Assembly (NCBI RefSeq): GCF_029852145.1
Contig: NC_079979.1
Span: 11,820,642-11,884,641, forward strand
Length of the DNA: 64,000 nucleotides
DNA from: Microplitis mediator
Taxonomy: Eukaryota > Arthropoda > Insecta > Hymenoptera > Braconidae
Reading direction: 5' to 3'
The notes beneath the pieces are model-generated. The model worked only from the letters and a program-made list of their open reading frames with translations. It was not told the origin of the DNA and did no database searches. The translations under genes and the position numbers were made by a program. Below are positions 48,112-60,360 of the stretch, in pieces; the first letter of the stretch is position 1, and every line of letters starts with the position of its first letter.

Positions 48112-48481
48112 TATATAGTCTATATATAATTATATATAGTCTATATATAATTGTATAAAATTTTTTTTCATCGGGATTTAGATGAAATTTTATAAAATTT
48201 TATAAAGTTATATATATACAATTTCATAAAATTATATGCAATCTTATAAAATCTTATACAATTTTCTAAAGTAAGATTTCAGAAGGGAAGTAGAAATTAG
48301 GTGAAATTTTATATAATTGTATGAAATTTAATAAAATTATTTAAAATTTTATAATATTTCATAAAACTTTAGAGAATTTGATGCCACTATTGCATCTAGT
48401 GAGGGTACCATTTTGTAAAATTTGATAAAATTTCCCATAATTTTATAAAGTTTATTACAAATTATTATAAAACTTGTTAGA

Positions 48482-50240
48482 AATTCAAAGTAAATAGACA
48501 AAATTTTCAATGGCCATAAAAAAAAAATTTCATTTTTGCGGACAAAATATGGTGATAAACAAATATGAAAATTATATTATAAAAAATACAATTGATTACC
48601 TAAATATATACAGGGTACCCCCGGAATAGTGTAAAAAAAAAAAAAAATCTGAATATTGAATAAGTTTGATTTTATTAAAATTTTTTGTAAGTTACACTGG
48701 TCACAGAAATTAAGGGATAGAAAAAAAATCCGAAATTTTTAGGTGATTTTCAACATGCTGTAACTCGGTGAAAAATGGTCGTATAAGAAAAATAAAAAAA
48801 GCAAATTGTAGCCTCAAGTTTCTAGTTTTCAGATCTGGACCTTAAAATTTTTTATCATGTACGGTTCCGGAGTAATCATAAGAAAACCAACGAAAAAAAA
48901 TTTTCAAAATTTTTGCTGATCTTTCAATACCTCTATGGGCAACAATAAATTTTTTTGAATAATCCGACTGTCTGACTTTTCTAGGAAATTTTATGCCCTT
49001 TAATTTGGCAGCCTGAAAAAGTCTCTCTGACGATTTGGCGCCGAGTTATCATTGATCAAAGCAAAAAAGTCCATTTTGAAAAAAAATTTTTTTTTTTTTC
49101 AAAATTTTTTTTTTCAAAATTTGTTTTTTTTCAATTTTTTTCGATAATCGATCTTCTTGATCGAAGAAATGAAGATTATCGGTAAAAAAACCATTTTCAA
49201 ATCGAAAAAATGAACAAAAACCGAGAAACTACCAATTATGGTGATTTTTGACAAAATCGATAAATTTAAAGCTTCGGGGCACTAAGAACAAAAAATCGCA
49301 GCGATTTAAAATTTTCAGGGTTTTTTCAGGACACTTTGAGGTTGAAAAAAAGTCGAAGATTTCCTTTGTCCATCCTTTATATCCAAAGTTATAGCAAGAT
49401 TTCCGAATATCCTTAAATTTGTGAATTTTGACCTGTTTATTACTAAACAATATCGCTTTAAAAAAAATTTTTCTATCAAATGCCACTAATTTTGCCTTAT
49501 AGAGAATGTTTTCCAATTTTCAAAACTCTGCTTTGATTCTCTGTACGACCAGTACATCCGGAGTTATTGATTATCAAAGCCAAAATGGACTTTTTTGCTT
49601 TGATCAATGATAACTCGGCGCCAAATCGTCGTAGAGACTTTTTAAGGCCACCAAATCAAAGGGCATAAAATTTCCGAGAAAAGTCAGACAGTCGGATTAT
49701 TCAAAAAAATTTATTGTCGCCCATAGAGGTATTGAAAGACCAGCAAAAATTTTGAAAATTTTTTGTTCGTTGGTTTTCTTATGATTACTCCGGAACCGTA
49801 CATGATAAAAAATTTTGAGGTCCAGATCTGAAAACTAGAAACTTGAGGCTACAATTTACTTTTTTTAGATTTTTTATGCGACCATTTTTCACCGAGCTAC
49901 AGCATGTTGAAAATCACCTAAAAATTTCGGATTTTTTTTCTATCCCTTAATTTCTGTGACCAGTGTATTTACATTAAGAAAAATTATACTTTACATAATT
50001 ATTGGATGCAAAGGAAGATAAAAAAGTTTTTAATAGGTTTTATCATAATATAAAAGTCTTTAACATTTTTCGACCGGCACTCGATTCTTGAAAAAGTTTA
50101 GCGAAAAAAATTTAAAATAATGCTCAACGATATTTGCAAAAGCAATTTTTGGATGGTTAGAATAGATTAAAAAAAAAAAATTTTTTTTATAAAATTTAAG
50201 AAGTACCTCGTTTTGCCTACCCCCGCCACCCCTTTCTCTT
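48482..50240. mobile_element. Diverged GGGGAGGG-type element with a nested TA element
   Basis: Follows the right part of 46765-48111 (GCGGACAAAATATGG, TTTTTATCATA-like, then GTACCTCGTTTTGCCTACCC). Its left end is lost. The 48695-49965 element sits inside. Confidence 0.65.
48695..49965. mobile_element. 1.27-kb TA-flanked foldback with CACTGGTCACAG ends
   Basis: CACTGGTCACAGAAATTAAG at the left and its complement at the right, arms of about 400 bp, TA on both sides (48693-48694, 49966-49967). A solo fragment of the same family is at 59660-59770 and a diverged relative at 62566-63370. Confidence 0.85.
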
Positions 50241-50315
50241 ACATATTTATGTATATATTACATAATGTGATAATTTTGAATTTAATGTTTTTAAATTTTT
50301 ATTTTGTCAACTATA

Positions 50316-51454
50316 CCCGAGTCGAAATTTAAGTCGTAGATTCAACGTTTTGAACGTTGAAATCGTAGATTCAACGTTTTAAACGTTCAAATCGTAAATT
50401 CAACGTATTGGACGTTGAAATCGTAATTTGAACGTATTGAACGTTGAAATCGTAGTTTGAACGTATTGAACGTTAAAAACGTTAGTTGAACGTATTCAAC
50501 GTATTGTGAGCGTAAATCAAACCGATAAGGAGTGTAAATAAGTAATATCAAAACTATTCAGATAACCACATGCTTTCAAATGGAAGTACGATAAAAATTA
50601 TTTTTATAATTCTGTTAGCAGAATTTCAGTTTTTTGGTTGAAATTCTACCATCTGTTCAATGAAAATACTTAGTCCGAATTTTTTATTTGTGGAATTTTC
50701 TATTGGGATTTTCTATAAGTGATGGAAAAATAATTTATGAACGAATTTCACGATATTCCACCCCTCAGCGGGTTGCGGGGGTGGGTATTAACAATGAAAA
50801 TTTTAAATTTTCAAGCTATAGCTCCTATCGACTTCAAATTCGGTAGGAATCTTCTTTAAGTGATGTAAAAATAATTTATGAACAAATTTTACGATAGCTC
50901 ACGCCACAGGAGTTGCGGGGGTGGGTGTTAACAATGAAAATTTTTAATTTCTAAGGTGTAGCTCTTATATGCTCTAAATTTGGTAAGAATCTGTTATATG
51001 TGAGGTAGAAATGATCTAAGAGCGAATTTTATGACAACCTACTTCCAATATGATCTGCGGGGGTGGGTGTTAACAATGAAAATTTTAAATTCCTAAGCTA
51101 TAGGTGCTACATACTCCCATTTTGGTAGCTATCTTTTATATGTGATGTAGAAATAATTCATAAACGAATTTTACGATATCTCACCCCGAAAAAGATTGCG
51201 GGGGCTTGTAGCTAAATTTAGCCCATAGGTTATTTTTTACGCATTGGTATATGCCATTTTTTCGTAACTTTTAATTTTTACTATGGATCATATATTTTTT
51301 TTAAACAGTTGAATTTATATTTTTTACGTTCAATACGTTCAAATTACGATTTCAACGTTCAATACGTTCAAATTACGATTTCAACGTCCAATACGTTGAA
51401 TTTACGATTTGAACGTTCAAAACGTTGAATCTACGACTTAAATATCGACTCGGG
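50316..51454. mobile_element. 1.14-kb CCC...GGG element with CCCGAGTCGAAATTTAAG ends
   Basis: Flanked by TA on both sides. The arms consist of alternating CAACGTTTTGAACGTTG and AACGTATTGAACGTT words (50325-50515 and 51325-51445). The centre holds four tandem ~140-bp units each with GCGGGGGTGGGTGTTAACAA. Confidence 0.82.
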
Positions 51455-52087
51455 TATCAATTAAAATTAATTCCTCATTACTCAAGGAAAAATTCAAAAG
51501 TTTTGCCATTAATTCGAAAATGTAAATCATTAAAAATCAATAAATTTAATTAATTTTAAAATTTTATGTCCATTAAACAATCGATAGTTGAATTATTCAA
51601 ATCTTTTTTTTATATATAATTATAAATTAATACTATGAAATATGGCTGATAAGAATTCATGAGTAATAGGGTGGGCCGAAAATCCGCTTTTTTTAAATTT
51701 TCATTATTAATACCAAAAATATTTTTCCTCGTACAAAAAAAAAATTTTTCGGAAATAAAAAAAAATTTTAGGTCGATGTCTTAGGCTCGCCAAATCCCGC
51801 TAAAGTTAGAAGTTGTTTAAAAACTTTTTTCCAACACATTTTGATCGAAAATTTAATTCTCTACAAAAAAAGGTTCTATAATAAAATTACGTAAAGTTGA
51901 TAGTTACTCAGATAATTGCAATTTTGCTCTAAAAAATGAAATTTTTCAAGATATTATTACTTTTTCAGGGTAAAAAATAAATTTTATCATAAAAATTTCG
52001 TAGGAAATTCAATTTTTTACAAAACAGACCTAATAAAAATTTATTCAAAGTTGATAGTTACAAAGATAATAGCAATTCTTGGTGAAA

Positions 52088-55000
52088 CCCTGGCGGATCC
52101 GATTCCACTGAATCCCCTGAAATCCCACCGTGTAAAAGTGAAAAAATTCCACACAACATACACTTAAATTACACCGTACTCCTCCGGGTTACACGATTTT
52201 TACCTGCTATTCCCACCGGAGCTTTGATGAAAGAAAGAGTACACCAATACTACACTGACTTTACACGACGACTGTTTTAGTGGAAATTTAAATTTTACGC
52301 TTAAATTACATCGTATTACACGATTCTTACTCGCTATTCCCACCGGAGCTTCACTAGAAGAAAGAGCACACTATAACTACACTTATTTTACACCACGGAT
52401 GATTTAGTGGAAATGTAAATTGTACGCTTAAATTTCATCCTATACAACGTATTAAATAAATTGTAAATTTTTGTTCATATAGTAGAAACTCTATACTTTT
52501 TACAAAAATAATTTTTTTTCGTAAGTCCAAGTTTAATTTCTGAGAATTAATATTCATGGAAGCATTGGTAATAAATACTAATGCCACGATGTAAAATAGG
52601 ATATACTATGATACCAACAAAAAAAGTGCTCATCACTCTGTCAAATGACAGAGGAGTACTCGTGCCAAAATTGCTTCCAGCATTGGAATTTAACACTTCT
52701 GAAAAAAGTCTCTTACTAGAGACACAACAACCCGTGGGCGCGATCTCGTGGCGAGCATAGAACTACTTCCGCTGCTGCTTATAGCACCGGTGACCTCCCT
52801 CTCCTACATATTTATCTTTACTCCCGAGTTATTTTTCTCTTAGTTTAAGCATTTTTTTTTTTTTTTTTTTTTTAAGGCATATAAAAATTTTTGCGCTTAA
52901 AAAATTGTACTTATTCCGAGAAAATTTATTGTCTTCAAATCAAAAAATGTAATATTGTTTCAAAAAACTAACACATCTTTCTTTAAGAAAATATCTCTCA
53001 TGTTTAGAAAAAAAAACTCTTAAAACAAGTATAAACTTTTTTTGTCCAAGCATAAAAATATGTTGACTTCAGGAAAAAGAAATTTTTGATTCAAGATAAT
53101 TATTTACTAGGTGCAAGAAAATTTCAATTTTCTGAATCGTTAAACAAAATCTCTTGTATCAAGATTAATTTTCTTGGTTCAAGTGAACTGTATTACTTTG
53201 TGAAAAATAAGTTGTAGGAAGTGAAATGATTGACATAAAAGACTCTATCACATTTTAAAATAAGTCTGATAGTTCCGCCGAAAAAGTCAAATAATACTAA
53301 AATTTACTGTGAATCCAACTTTGACCTCGAATAACTTTCAAAAAATTAACTTTATCGAAAAATTATAAGAGACTTTTTTTGTAGGACGTTCAATTTTCAA
53401 CAGAAGTATCCATTGATTTTTCCGATACACTAATTCCCTGGTGAGTGATAAAATTCTAAACTGTGAAAAACATTTTTCCTATGTTATTCAAATCAGAAAT
53501 CGAAAAATGCGATGGACTACCTCTAAAACTTGAATTTAAGAGCCGATCTTCTAAAAGAATTTTTATTTTAACATATTTCATCAATTTCTGGTGGTACCCA
53601 GAAAAATAAATGTTGTTTTCCGGCACACCCTAATTATTATATTATAAAATAATTACAACTTTTAGTAGTGATTACAAATACATTTTACAATTATCTGATA
53701 CTCTTGCACCAAGTAAATAATTATCTTGATAATTTTATCTTATGTCAAAATGTTTTTTTTTTTTTTCAAATCAACATATTTTTATGCTTAAATTGAAATA
53801 ATTTTAATTGCTTAAAGTGTTATTATTTCTTAGTATGAGAGATATTTTTTTGAAGAAAGTTATTCGTTAAAAGTGAAAATGAATTGTATTTTTTAATCAA
53901 ACAATTGAAAGCAAAATATACATTTATCCAGAAAATTCAAGGAACAAGAAAATTTTATAAATTTTTTAGTGATTTTTGGAAGGCTGTATTTTCGTGAAAA
54001 ATGATCGTATCGAAAATATTGAAAAAGCAAATTGAAGCTTGAAATCTCTAGTTTAAGGATCTTCCAGCAAAATAATTTTTTGAGCTACAGTTTTTGCGGA
54101 ATCATAAGAAATAGCTCGAGACAAAATTTTTCTAAATTTTTTGGTTTTGGTTTTTGGGTCTACGGGATCAGGAAAATTGTTTGGCTCATTTAGGAATTTT
54201 GTTTATCTACAATTTGCTTCTTTTTTGTTTATTTGTACGACAATTTGCTGCTGAGATATCAGCCTTATAATAAAAATGGATCTATTTGTCCTTGATAATC
54301 GATATCTCAGCAACTAATGGTCGGACAGTGATTTTGAGGGCAGCTTTAGAACTTGAATTAATACCCCACAAGCCTCATTTCCGATTTAAAAAAAAAAAAA
54401 TTTTTTTCAGCCTTAATATTAATTTGAAAAACCTACAACAAATGGACTTTTTATGGTTTTTTAGTAAATCAACCGCTGTTATAAGAATATTGATGGAAAG
54501 GGAAATGTTGCTAGGTGATTTTACAGCTTAATGTACCCCCAAAAGCCCTGGAAATTTTCAAATCGATCCATTGAACTGTTTGTCCGAGCCGATTGTTCAA
54601 AGTTTTACAAAACAATTTAAGGAACAATCTTTGTTCCTTAATTTGTGTAATCATTACCAAAATGGTAAAATTAACTTTCTTTCATTTTTGCGTTAGTTAT
54701 TCAGTAAATGTAAGGAAAAGAAAAAAAAATAAATCTCCAAATACGAGATAAAACAAGAATTTTTTTACGTTTTACTCGGAGATTCTTCTTCCTTTTTTAT
54801 TATAAGGCTGATGTCTCAGCAGTAAATTCTCGTACAGAGAAACAAAAAGGCAAATTGTAGCTGAATAAATTTCCTAAACGAGCTAGCAATTGATTTTCGG
54901 AAAAAAATTTTTTCGACCCCGTAGACCCAAAAACGAAAACCAAAAAATTTAGAAAAATTTTGTCTCGAGCTATTTCTTATGATTCCGCAAAAACCGTAGC

Positions 55001-55815
55001 TCAAAAAATTATTTTGTTGGAAGATCTTCAAACTAGAGATTTCAAGCTTCAATTTGCTTTTTTAATTTTTTCGATTACGATCATTTTTCACGAAAATATA
55101 GCCTTCCAAAAATCACTAAAAAATTTATAAAATTTTCTTGTTCCTTTAATTTTTTGGATAAGTGTAGAATTATATATAATTATTTAAAATTATATATAAT
55201 CTTTTTCACTCGGGCGCTTAAATTACATCGTACTACACGATTTTTACATGCTATTCCCACCAGAGCTTCGATGAAAGAAAGGTATATGTACCAAAATTAC
55301 ACTTATTTTACTCGGCGGCGGTTTTAGTGGGAATTTCAATTTTACGCTTAAATTACACTATGTTAAACGGTTTTTTTCAGTGCACGAACTCCTTCAACGT
55401 GAAAATAACTATTTTACATACTGATTACACCAAAATTTTAAAATTTTTAAAATACGCTAGAAAATGCAGACAAAACGTCGTAAAAACTCCGAGGAAACAC
55501 AGTAGAAACCTCTTGTCATCATGGCAGACAAAACACCGCTTTTTAACGAAAAACACCGTCGAAACTCCGTTGATACGTCGATTTTTTAGCGAGTTTGTAC
55601 GGTAGCGCTTGAACCACTAGAATATACAGTGGAAACTCAATGGTAATCGAATGTAAAATGAGTGTCAGTAGATTAGTGTGAAACAAGGGTAAACTAAGAG
55701 TGAAATTTTCACAAACCCACCGTGTGATACACGTGACATTTCGGTGTATTTTCAGTGTAATTCGGATTACACTAAGTTAACACTGAAACCCACGGTGGAA
55801 ACGGATCCGCCAGGG
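52088..55815. mobile_element. CCC...GGG element with CCCTGGCGGATCCG ends
   Basis: CCCTGGCGGATCCGATTCCA at the left, CGGATCCGCCAGGG at the right, AA on both sides. Arms contain TTACACGATTTTTAC and TTCCCACCGGAGCTTC words. 52545-53920 is a mix of unassigned and CTTGAATCAAG-like sequence, with poly-T at 52853-52874. Confidence 0.75.
53921..55164. mobile_element. 1.24-kb TA-flanked foldback with CA(C/T)TTATCCA ends
   Basis: CATTTATCCAGAAAATTCAA at the left and TTGGATAAGTG at the right, TA on both sides. The arms of about 380 bp pair (for example TTTTTAGTGATTTTTGGAAG). Nested in 52088-55815. Confidence 0.78.
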
Positions 55816-56340
55816 AAACCACAAAATAACGAGAAATGTGACTATCTAAACATAAAATTGCCAGTTTCTGAATAACTATAAATTTCAAGTTTTCACCAGA
55901 AGACCAATTTTGTAAGAAACTTATTTTCCATGAAATTTATATGATAAAATTCATATTTTACCCTGAAAAAGTGATAATATCTTGAAAAATTATATTTTTT
56001 AGAACAAAATTGCAATTATCTCAGTAACTATCAACTTTACGTAATTTTGTTATAAGAACTTTTATGTAGAGAATTAAATTTTCGATTAAAATATGTTGGA
56101 AAAAAATTTCTAAACAACTTCTAACTTTAACGGGATTTGGCGAGCCTAAGATATCGACCTAAAATTTTTTTTGTTTTCCGAAAAATTTTTTTTTTGTATA
56201 AAGAAAAATATTTTTGGTATTAATAATGAAAATTAAAAAAAAGCGTATTTTCGGCTCACCCTAATGAGTAATCATAAATACAGCCACGAATTTTTCTAAG
56301 CTACAAGTGATTAATAGACGAGCGGAGCAGACTACGATTC

Positions 56341-56396
56341 TTCATTGACAAAAGTTAAGCAGCATCGAGGTTGGACATTAATTGCATGGGTGACCT
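56341..56396 (+). pseudogene. 5S rRNA-derived relic
   Basis: AAGTTAAGCAGCATCGAGG and TGCATGGGTGACC match the central and 3' parts of eukaryotic 5S rRNA (AAGTTAAGCAACATCGGG ... GGATGGGTGACC). The last bases and the 5' half are degraded. Either a dispersed 5S pseudogene or the head of a 5S-derived SINE. Confidence 0.7.
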
Positions 56397-56398
56397 AT

Positions 56399-56602
56399 CT
56401 CGGAAAAAAAATCATTTTATAAAACTTTATAAAATTATATAAAATTTTACAAAATTTTATAAAATTTCATACTGAAAATGGCCTGGTAAAATTTTATAAA
56501 TTTTTATAAAACTTTATATAATTTTAGAAAACTTTATAAAATTTTGTAAAATGTTAGTACTAAAATTTTATAAAATTTTATAAAAACAATTTTTCCCGGG
56601 AT
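56399..56602. mobile_element. Short TTTTATAAAATT inverted repeat ending CCCGGG
   Basis: CTCGGAAAAAAAATCATTTT at the left and a ...AAAAACAATTTTTCCCGGG right end. Same family as the start of the 45268 array. It abuts and truncates the 5S relic. Confidence 0.5.
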
Positions 56603-56777
56603 GTAGCTCCATATATAATTATATATGATACTATTCCGAGAAATTTTTAGGCAGATTTTTTTTTAAATCTAGGTATTGTATTTGTCCTTATGGTCGATTT
56701 TTCAAGGAATTTTGTCACAACCTATCATATTTAGAGTTCGAAAATACCATTCGTTGAAAAATTTATATATGTATGTA

Positions 56778-57825
56778 TATTAGGGTGCTTCGTTTGAAAC
56801 GACTATTTTTTTTTTCTAGTCCATCGGCGGAATAATGTTCTAAACATGTAAAAAAAAATTGTCACCAATCATGAGCTCTTAATTTTAATTTTAAGTACTC
56901 GCTAAATGAATTTGAAATTTTCCCATTTAATTAACATGTAAATTTCGATTTTTTTTTTTCAATTATCTATAGCTCCGTAGCATTGCAAGATATTAAGTCG
57001 CAATTGTAGCTAATTTACGTTTTGTAACCAGCCTCACCGGTAAAAAATCTTAAAGCCAATTTTTTCTCAAATTTCATGGTTTTTTTTAATTTACTCCCAA
57101 ACCACTAACTTTAGAACAAAATTATACAGGACCTTCTTATAGAAAATTTGATTTCCTACAAAAAAGATCATCTAAGCCATTACTATAGAGCTAGTAGTTT
57201 CTGAGATAAATCTAATTAAACATCTCAAAATTTGAAAAATTACTGTTTCATCTGAGATTTCAGAACTTTTTTATGAAATTATGGCCGTAGAAACATATCA
57301 TGTATAAGAATAAAATATGAAAATACATATAATACATGTATATGTAATTATAAAAAGTATGAAACAATTATCTTTGAACTGAGAGAGGTAGTAATTTAAA
57401 AAGCTTTCGATAGTCAAACAAAGACATTTGGGTTAAGGTAAGCAAAGATGGAGATAAGTGTAATAGGAGACAGTTTCGGATCACTGGAAATATTTTTGAT
57501 GATATATTTACCAGTTTATATTATACATTTCTTCGGCCATAATTTTATAAAAAAGTACTGAAATCTCGGATGAAACAGCAATTTTTCAAATTTTGAGATG
57601 TTTAATTAACTTTATCTCGGAAATTACTAGCTCTACGGTAATGGCTTAAATGAACTTTTTTTTGTAGGAAATCAAATTTTCTATAAGAAAGTCCCGTACA
57701 ATTTTGTTCTAAAGTTAGTGGTTTGCGAGTAATTTAAAAAAACCATGAATTTTGAGCAAAAATTGGCTTTAAGATTTTTTACCGGTGAGGCTGGTTACAA
57801 AACGTACATTAGCTACAAGGACTTT
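56778..57825. mobile_element. Foldback element with TTAGGGTGCTTCG end, right end cut
   Basis: Arms 57000-57290 and 57535-57825 are complementary (for example TTTTTTACCGGTGAGGCTGG). The left arm continues to the TTAGGGTGCTTCGTTTG end at 56778, but the right arm stops at 57825, before the tandem array. Confidence 0.7.
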
Positions 57826-57846
57826 CAAAGAGGAAGAACTTCTCTG

Positions 57847-59530
57847 CACTGTTAAAAATTTTTGTAAAATTACAATAGTTTTACAAAGCAATGGTATGGT
57901 AAAAATACAAACCAATATATGCCAATACAAAATTACAACACAATTTGAGTGATCTTGCATGATGTATTAGGAAAACTACTAATATAAGTTGTGATTTTAC
58001 CATCTCTGTGTATAAATCGTACTCGAGTTGTAATTTTATAAAACAGTAAATTGATTTTGAATAACAAGCGATGAAAGTTTACAAAGAATGTTTGTGATTC
58101 AATTTGCAATAATTCTTAGTAAAATTATAAATAAATCTTGTAATTTACTTTGCAGTGAAATCATTCAAATTTTACAAACCTTAATTATTTTTTTACAAAT
58201 TCTATTATAGAATTACAGAGTGTATTGTAATTTCGCTATGAATTTTTGTTTATTACACACGAGCTGTAATTTTACAAAACAGTACGTCGATTTTAAATAG
58301 AAATCGTTCAAAATTTACCAAAATGCTAGTAATTTAATTTACTACAATCCTTAGTAAAATTTAAAAAAAGTATTGTAATTAATATTACAATGAAGTCATT
58401 GAAATTTTACAAACCTCAATTTTTTTTTTACCAATTCTATTGTAGAATTACAGAGCGTATTGTAATTTTACCATACATTTTTATTTATTATACCCGATTT
58501 GTAATTTTACAAAACAATACGTTGATTTTAAATGACAATCGTTTAAAGTTTACACAAGATGTTTGTAAGTCTATTTGCTACAATTTCTAGTAAAATTAAA
58601 AAAATGTATTGTAATTAATATTACAATGAAGTCATTGAAATTTCACAAACTTTAATTTTTTTTTTTTCACGGATTTTATTGTAGAATTGCAAAGTGTATT
58701 GTAATTTTACCATCAGTTTTTATGTATTATACATGAATTGTAATTTCACAGAGCAGTACGTTGATTTTAAATAAAAAGCGATAAAAGTTTACAAAATATG
58801 TTAGTAATTCAATTTGCTATAATTCTTAGTAAAATAATAAAAAAATATTGTAAATAAAATTACACAGAAATCACCCGTGTAAAAAAATTTTTATTCATAA
58901 TGAATTTAGATCTAAATTTCATCACGAAATTCAGATCGTGACACAAATATGACTTTCATCATGAATTTGTATCAACAATTTCAATCACGAAAAAATTATG
59001 ACTCAGTCAAATTTTTACCCAAATGATCCGAAGTTCATTCACTAAATTAATTTTACAATCGAAACTGATTTACGATAATCGAGTACTTGATAGAAGAAAT
59101 TTATTGGTAATTTCTGAGTCGATAAATTTGACAAAAGGTTTAATTCAGTAAAAATTCAGTCAAGTTTCTATCGAAGTCATCCCAAGTCCAATTCAAAGAC
59201 ATAATAATAAATTTTTAGAAGTGATACGGATTTACTATATAGACGAAAAATTGTGGGAGCAAATTCATGATGAAAGTCATATTTGTGTCACGATCTGAGT
59301 TTCGTTATGAAATTCAGATCTAAATTCATTAGGAACAAAAATTTTTTTTACACGGGCACTGTAATTTTACAAACCTTAATTTTATTTTTCACAAATTTTA
59401 TTGTAGAATTACAGAGTGTATCGTAATTTTACCATAAAATTCTTAATTATTATACAGGAGTCGTAATTTTATAAAACAGCATGTTTATTTTAGAGAAAAC
59501 GTGTTCAAAGCTTACAATTGATGTATGCAC
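57847..59530. repeat. ~237-bp tandem array, five units, split by a foldback element
   Basis: The ACAGAGTGTATTGTAAT step of the unit lies at 58215, 58450, 58689 and 59411 (and a first unit begins near 57975). The last gap is 722 bp, which becomes about 237 bp once the 483-bp element 58874-59356 and its CA duplication are removed. The left end is CACTGTTAAAAATTTTTGTA, as in the element at 41720. Confidence 0.85.
58874..59356. mobile_element. 483-bp CCC...GGG element with CCCGTGTAAAAAAATTTTT ends
   Basis: CA on both sides. Arms over AATTTAGATCTAAATTTC and GACACAAATATGACTTTCAT pair. Inserted in unit 4 of the 237-bp array, so the site before insertion can be read from neighbouring units. Confidence 0.88.
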
Positions 59531-59812
59531 TGATAGAAAATTTATATTGACTCAAGAAATATTTTCTTTAGCCAATAAATTATTTCTGTAGAAAGCCAAT
59601 TATCATGCTTCAAGACATTTTTGTCTTAATTTAGGTTTTCTTGGCTCTAAACATTTTACATCTTCGATGTCCTGAGTTATTGACTGTCAAAGTCAAAATT
59701 GACTTTTTCGCTTTGATCGATGATGAATTCGCGCCAAATCGTCGTAGGGACTTTTTAGGGGCGGCAAATTAAATTAACCAAAAGAGGTTCAAGGATAGAT
59801 AATTAAAAACAA
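59531..59812. other. Repeat fragments between elements
   Basis: Starts with CACTGATAGAAAATTTATA, a typical left end, then CTTGACTCAAG-like words, then a fragment (59660-59770) of the 48695-49965 element family. No gene. Confidence 0.5.
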
Positions 59813-60360
59813 TAGGGTGGGTTGAAAAAAAACTTTTTTTTTTGTTTTTCTTAGCATGGGGGTAGAATCTGTACCTTATAAAAAAAAAAATTTTTTTTAA
59901 GAAAAAAAAAATTTTTTTACTTAACATTTTGAGGTGGCCCACTCGTTTTTAAAATAAATAATTGATCAAACGGGATAGTCCCAACGAAAAAAACTACATG
60001 GTGTTCTAGAATCTGTGGGATCTCCCCTTGAAAGCTAATTGAAAGTCAGAAGTTGAAAAAAATTTTTTCCTATTATTTTTGTAATTTAAGTAAAAAATCC
60101 AAAAATGAAAAGCATTTTCTTTTGAATAAAAATGAAAGTAAAGTAAAAAAAAATCACATTCGACAATTATTGAATGTTTTCCACGATTTTGGACAAAAAA
60201 AAATTTTTTTCGTTGGAACTACCCCGTTTAATCAATTATTTATTTAATGAACGAGTGGGCCATCTCAAAAAGTTGAACAAAAAGTTTTTTTTTTCTTGAA
60301 AAATTTTTTTTTACTTCCCGCTATGAAAATTGTAAATTTTCAAAAATTCGGGACGTTATT

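Larger units (their letters stand above)
46492..48175. mobile_element. CCC...GGG element with CCCGATGAAAAAAG ends, second copy
   Basis: Same ends and ATACAATT-rich arms as 5571-7363, flanked by AT on both sides. It is itself interrupted by the GGGGAGGG element 46765-48111. Confidence 0.82.
45268..48480. repeat. TTTTATAAAATT low-complexity palindromic array, interrupted twice
   Basis: Many TTTTATAAAATT / ATACAATTTTATA steps with interspersed GTAAGATCTTAG-like spacers every 150-250 bp, starting with CCCGGGAAAAAATGTTTTTA. It is interrupted by CCC...GGG elements at 45845-46287 and 46492-48175. A short relative with the same CCCGGGAAAAA end is at 56399-56602. Confidence 0.65.
51669..56261. mobile_element. 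TA-flanked foldback with GGGTGGGCCGAAAA ends, host of nested elements
   Basis: Left arm 51669-52087 and right arm 55816-56261 pair over about 420 bp (for example ATTAATACCAAAAATATTTT). The middle 3.7 kb is the CCCTGGCGGATCCG element, which carries at least one further element. Confidence 0.78.

Noticed and set aside
54286..54531. 81-codon plus-strand ORF starting MSLIIDISATNGRT
   Set aside because: It lies in the arm of the 53921-55164 foldback; the complementary arm carries an equivalent reading on the other strand.
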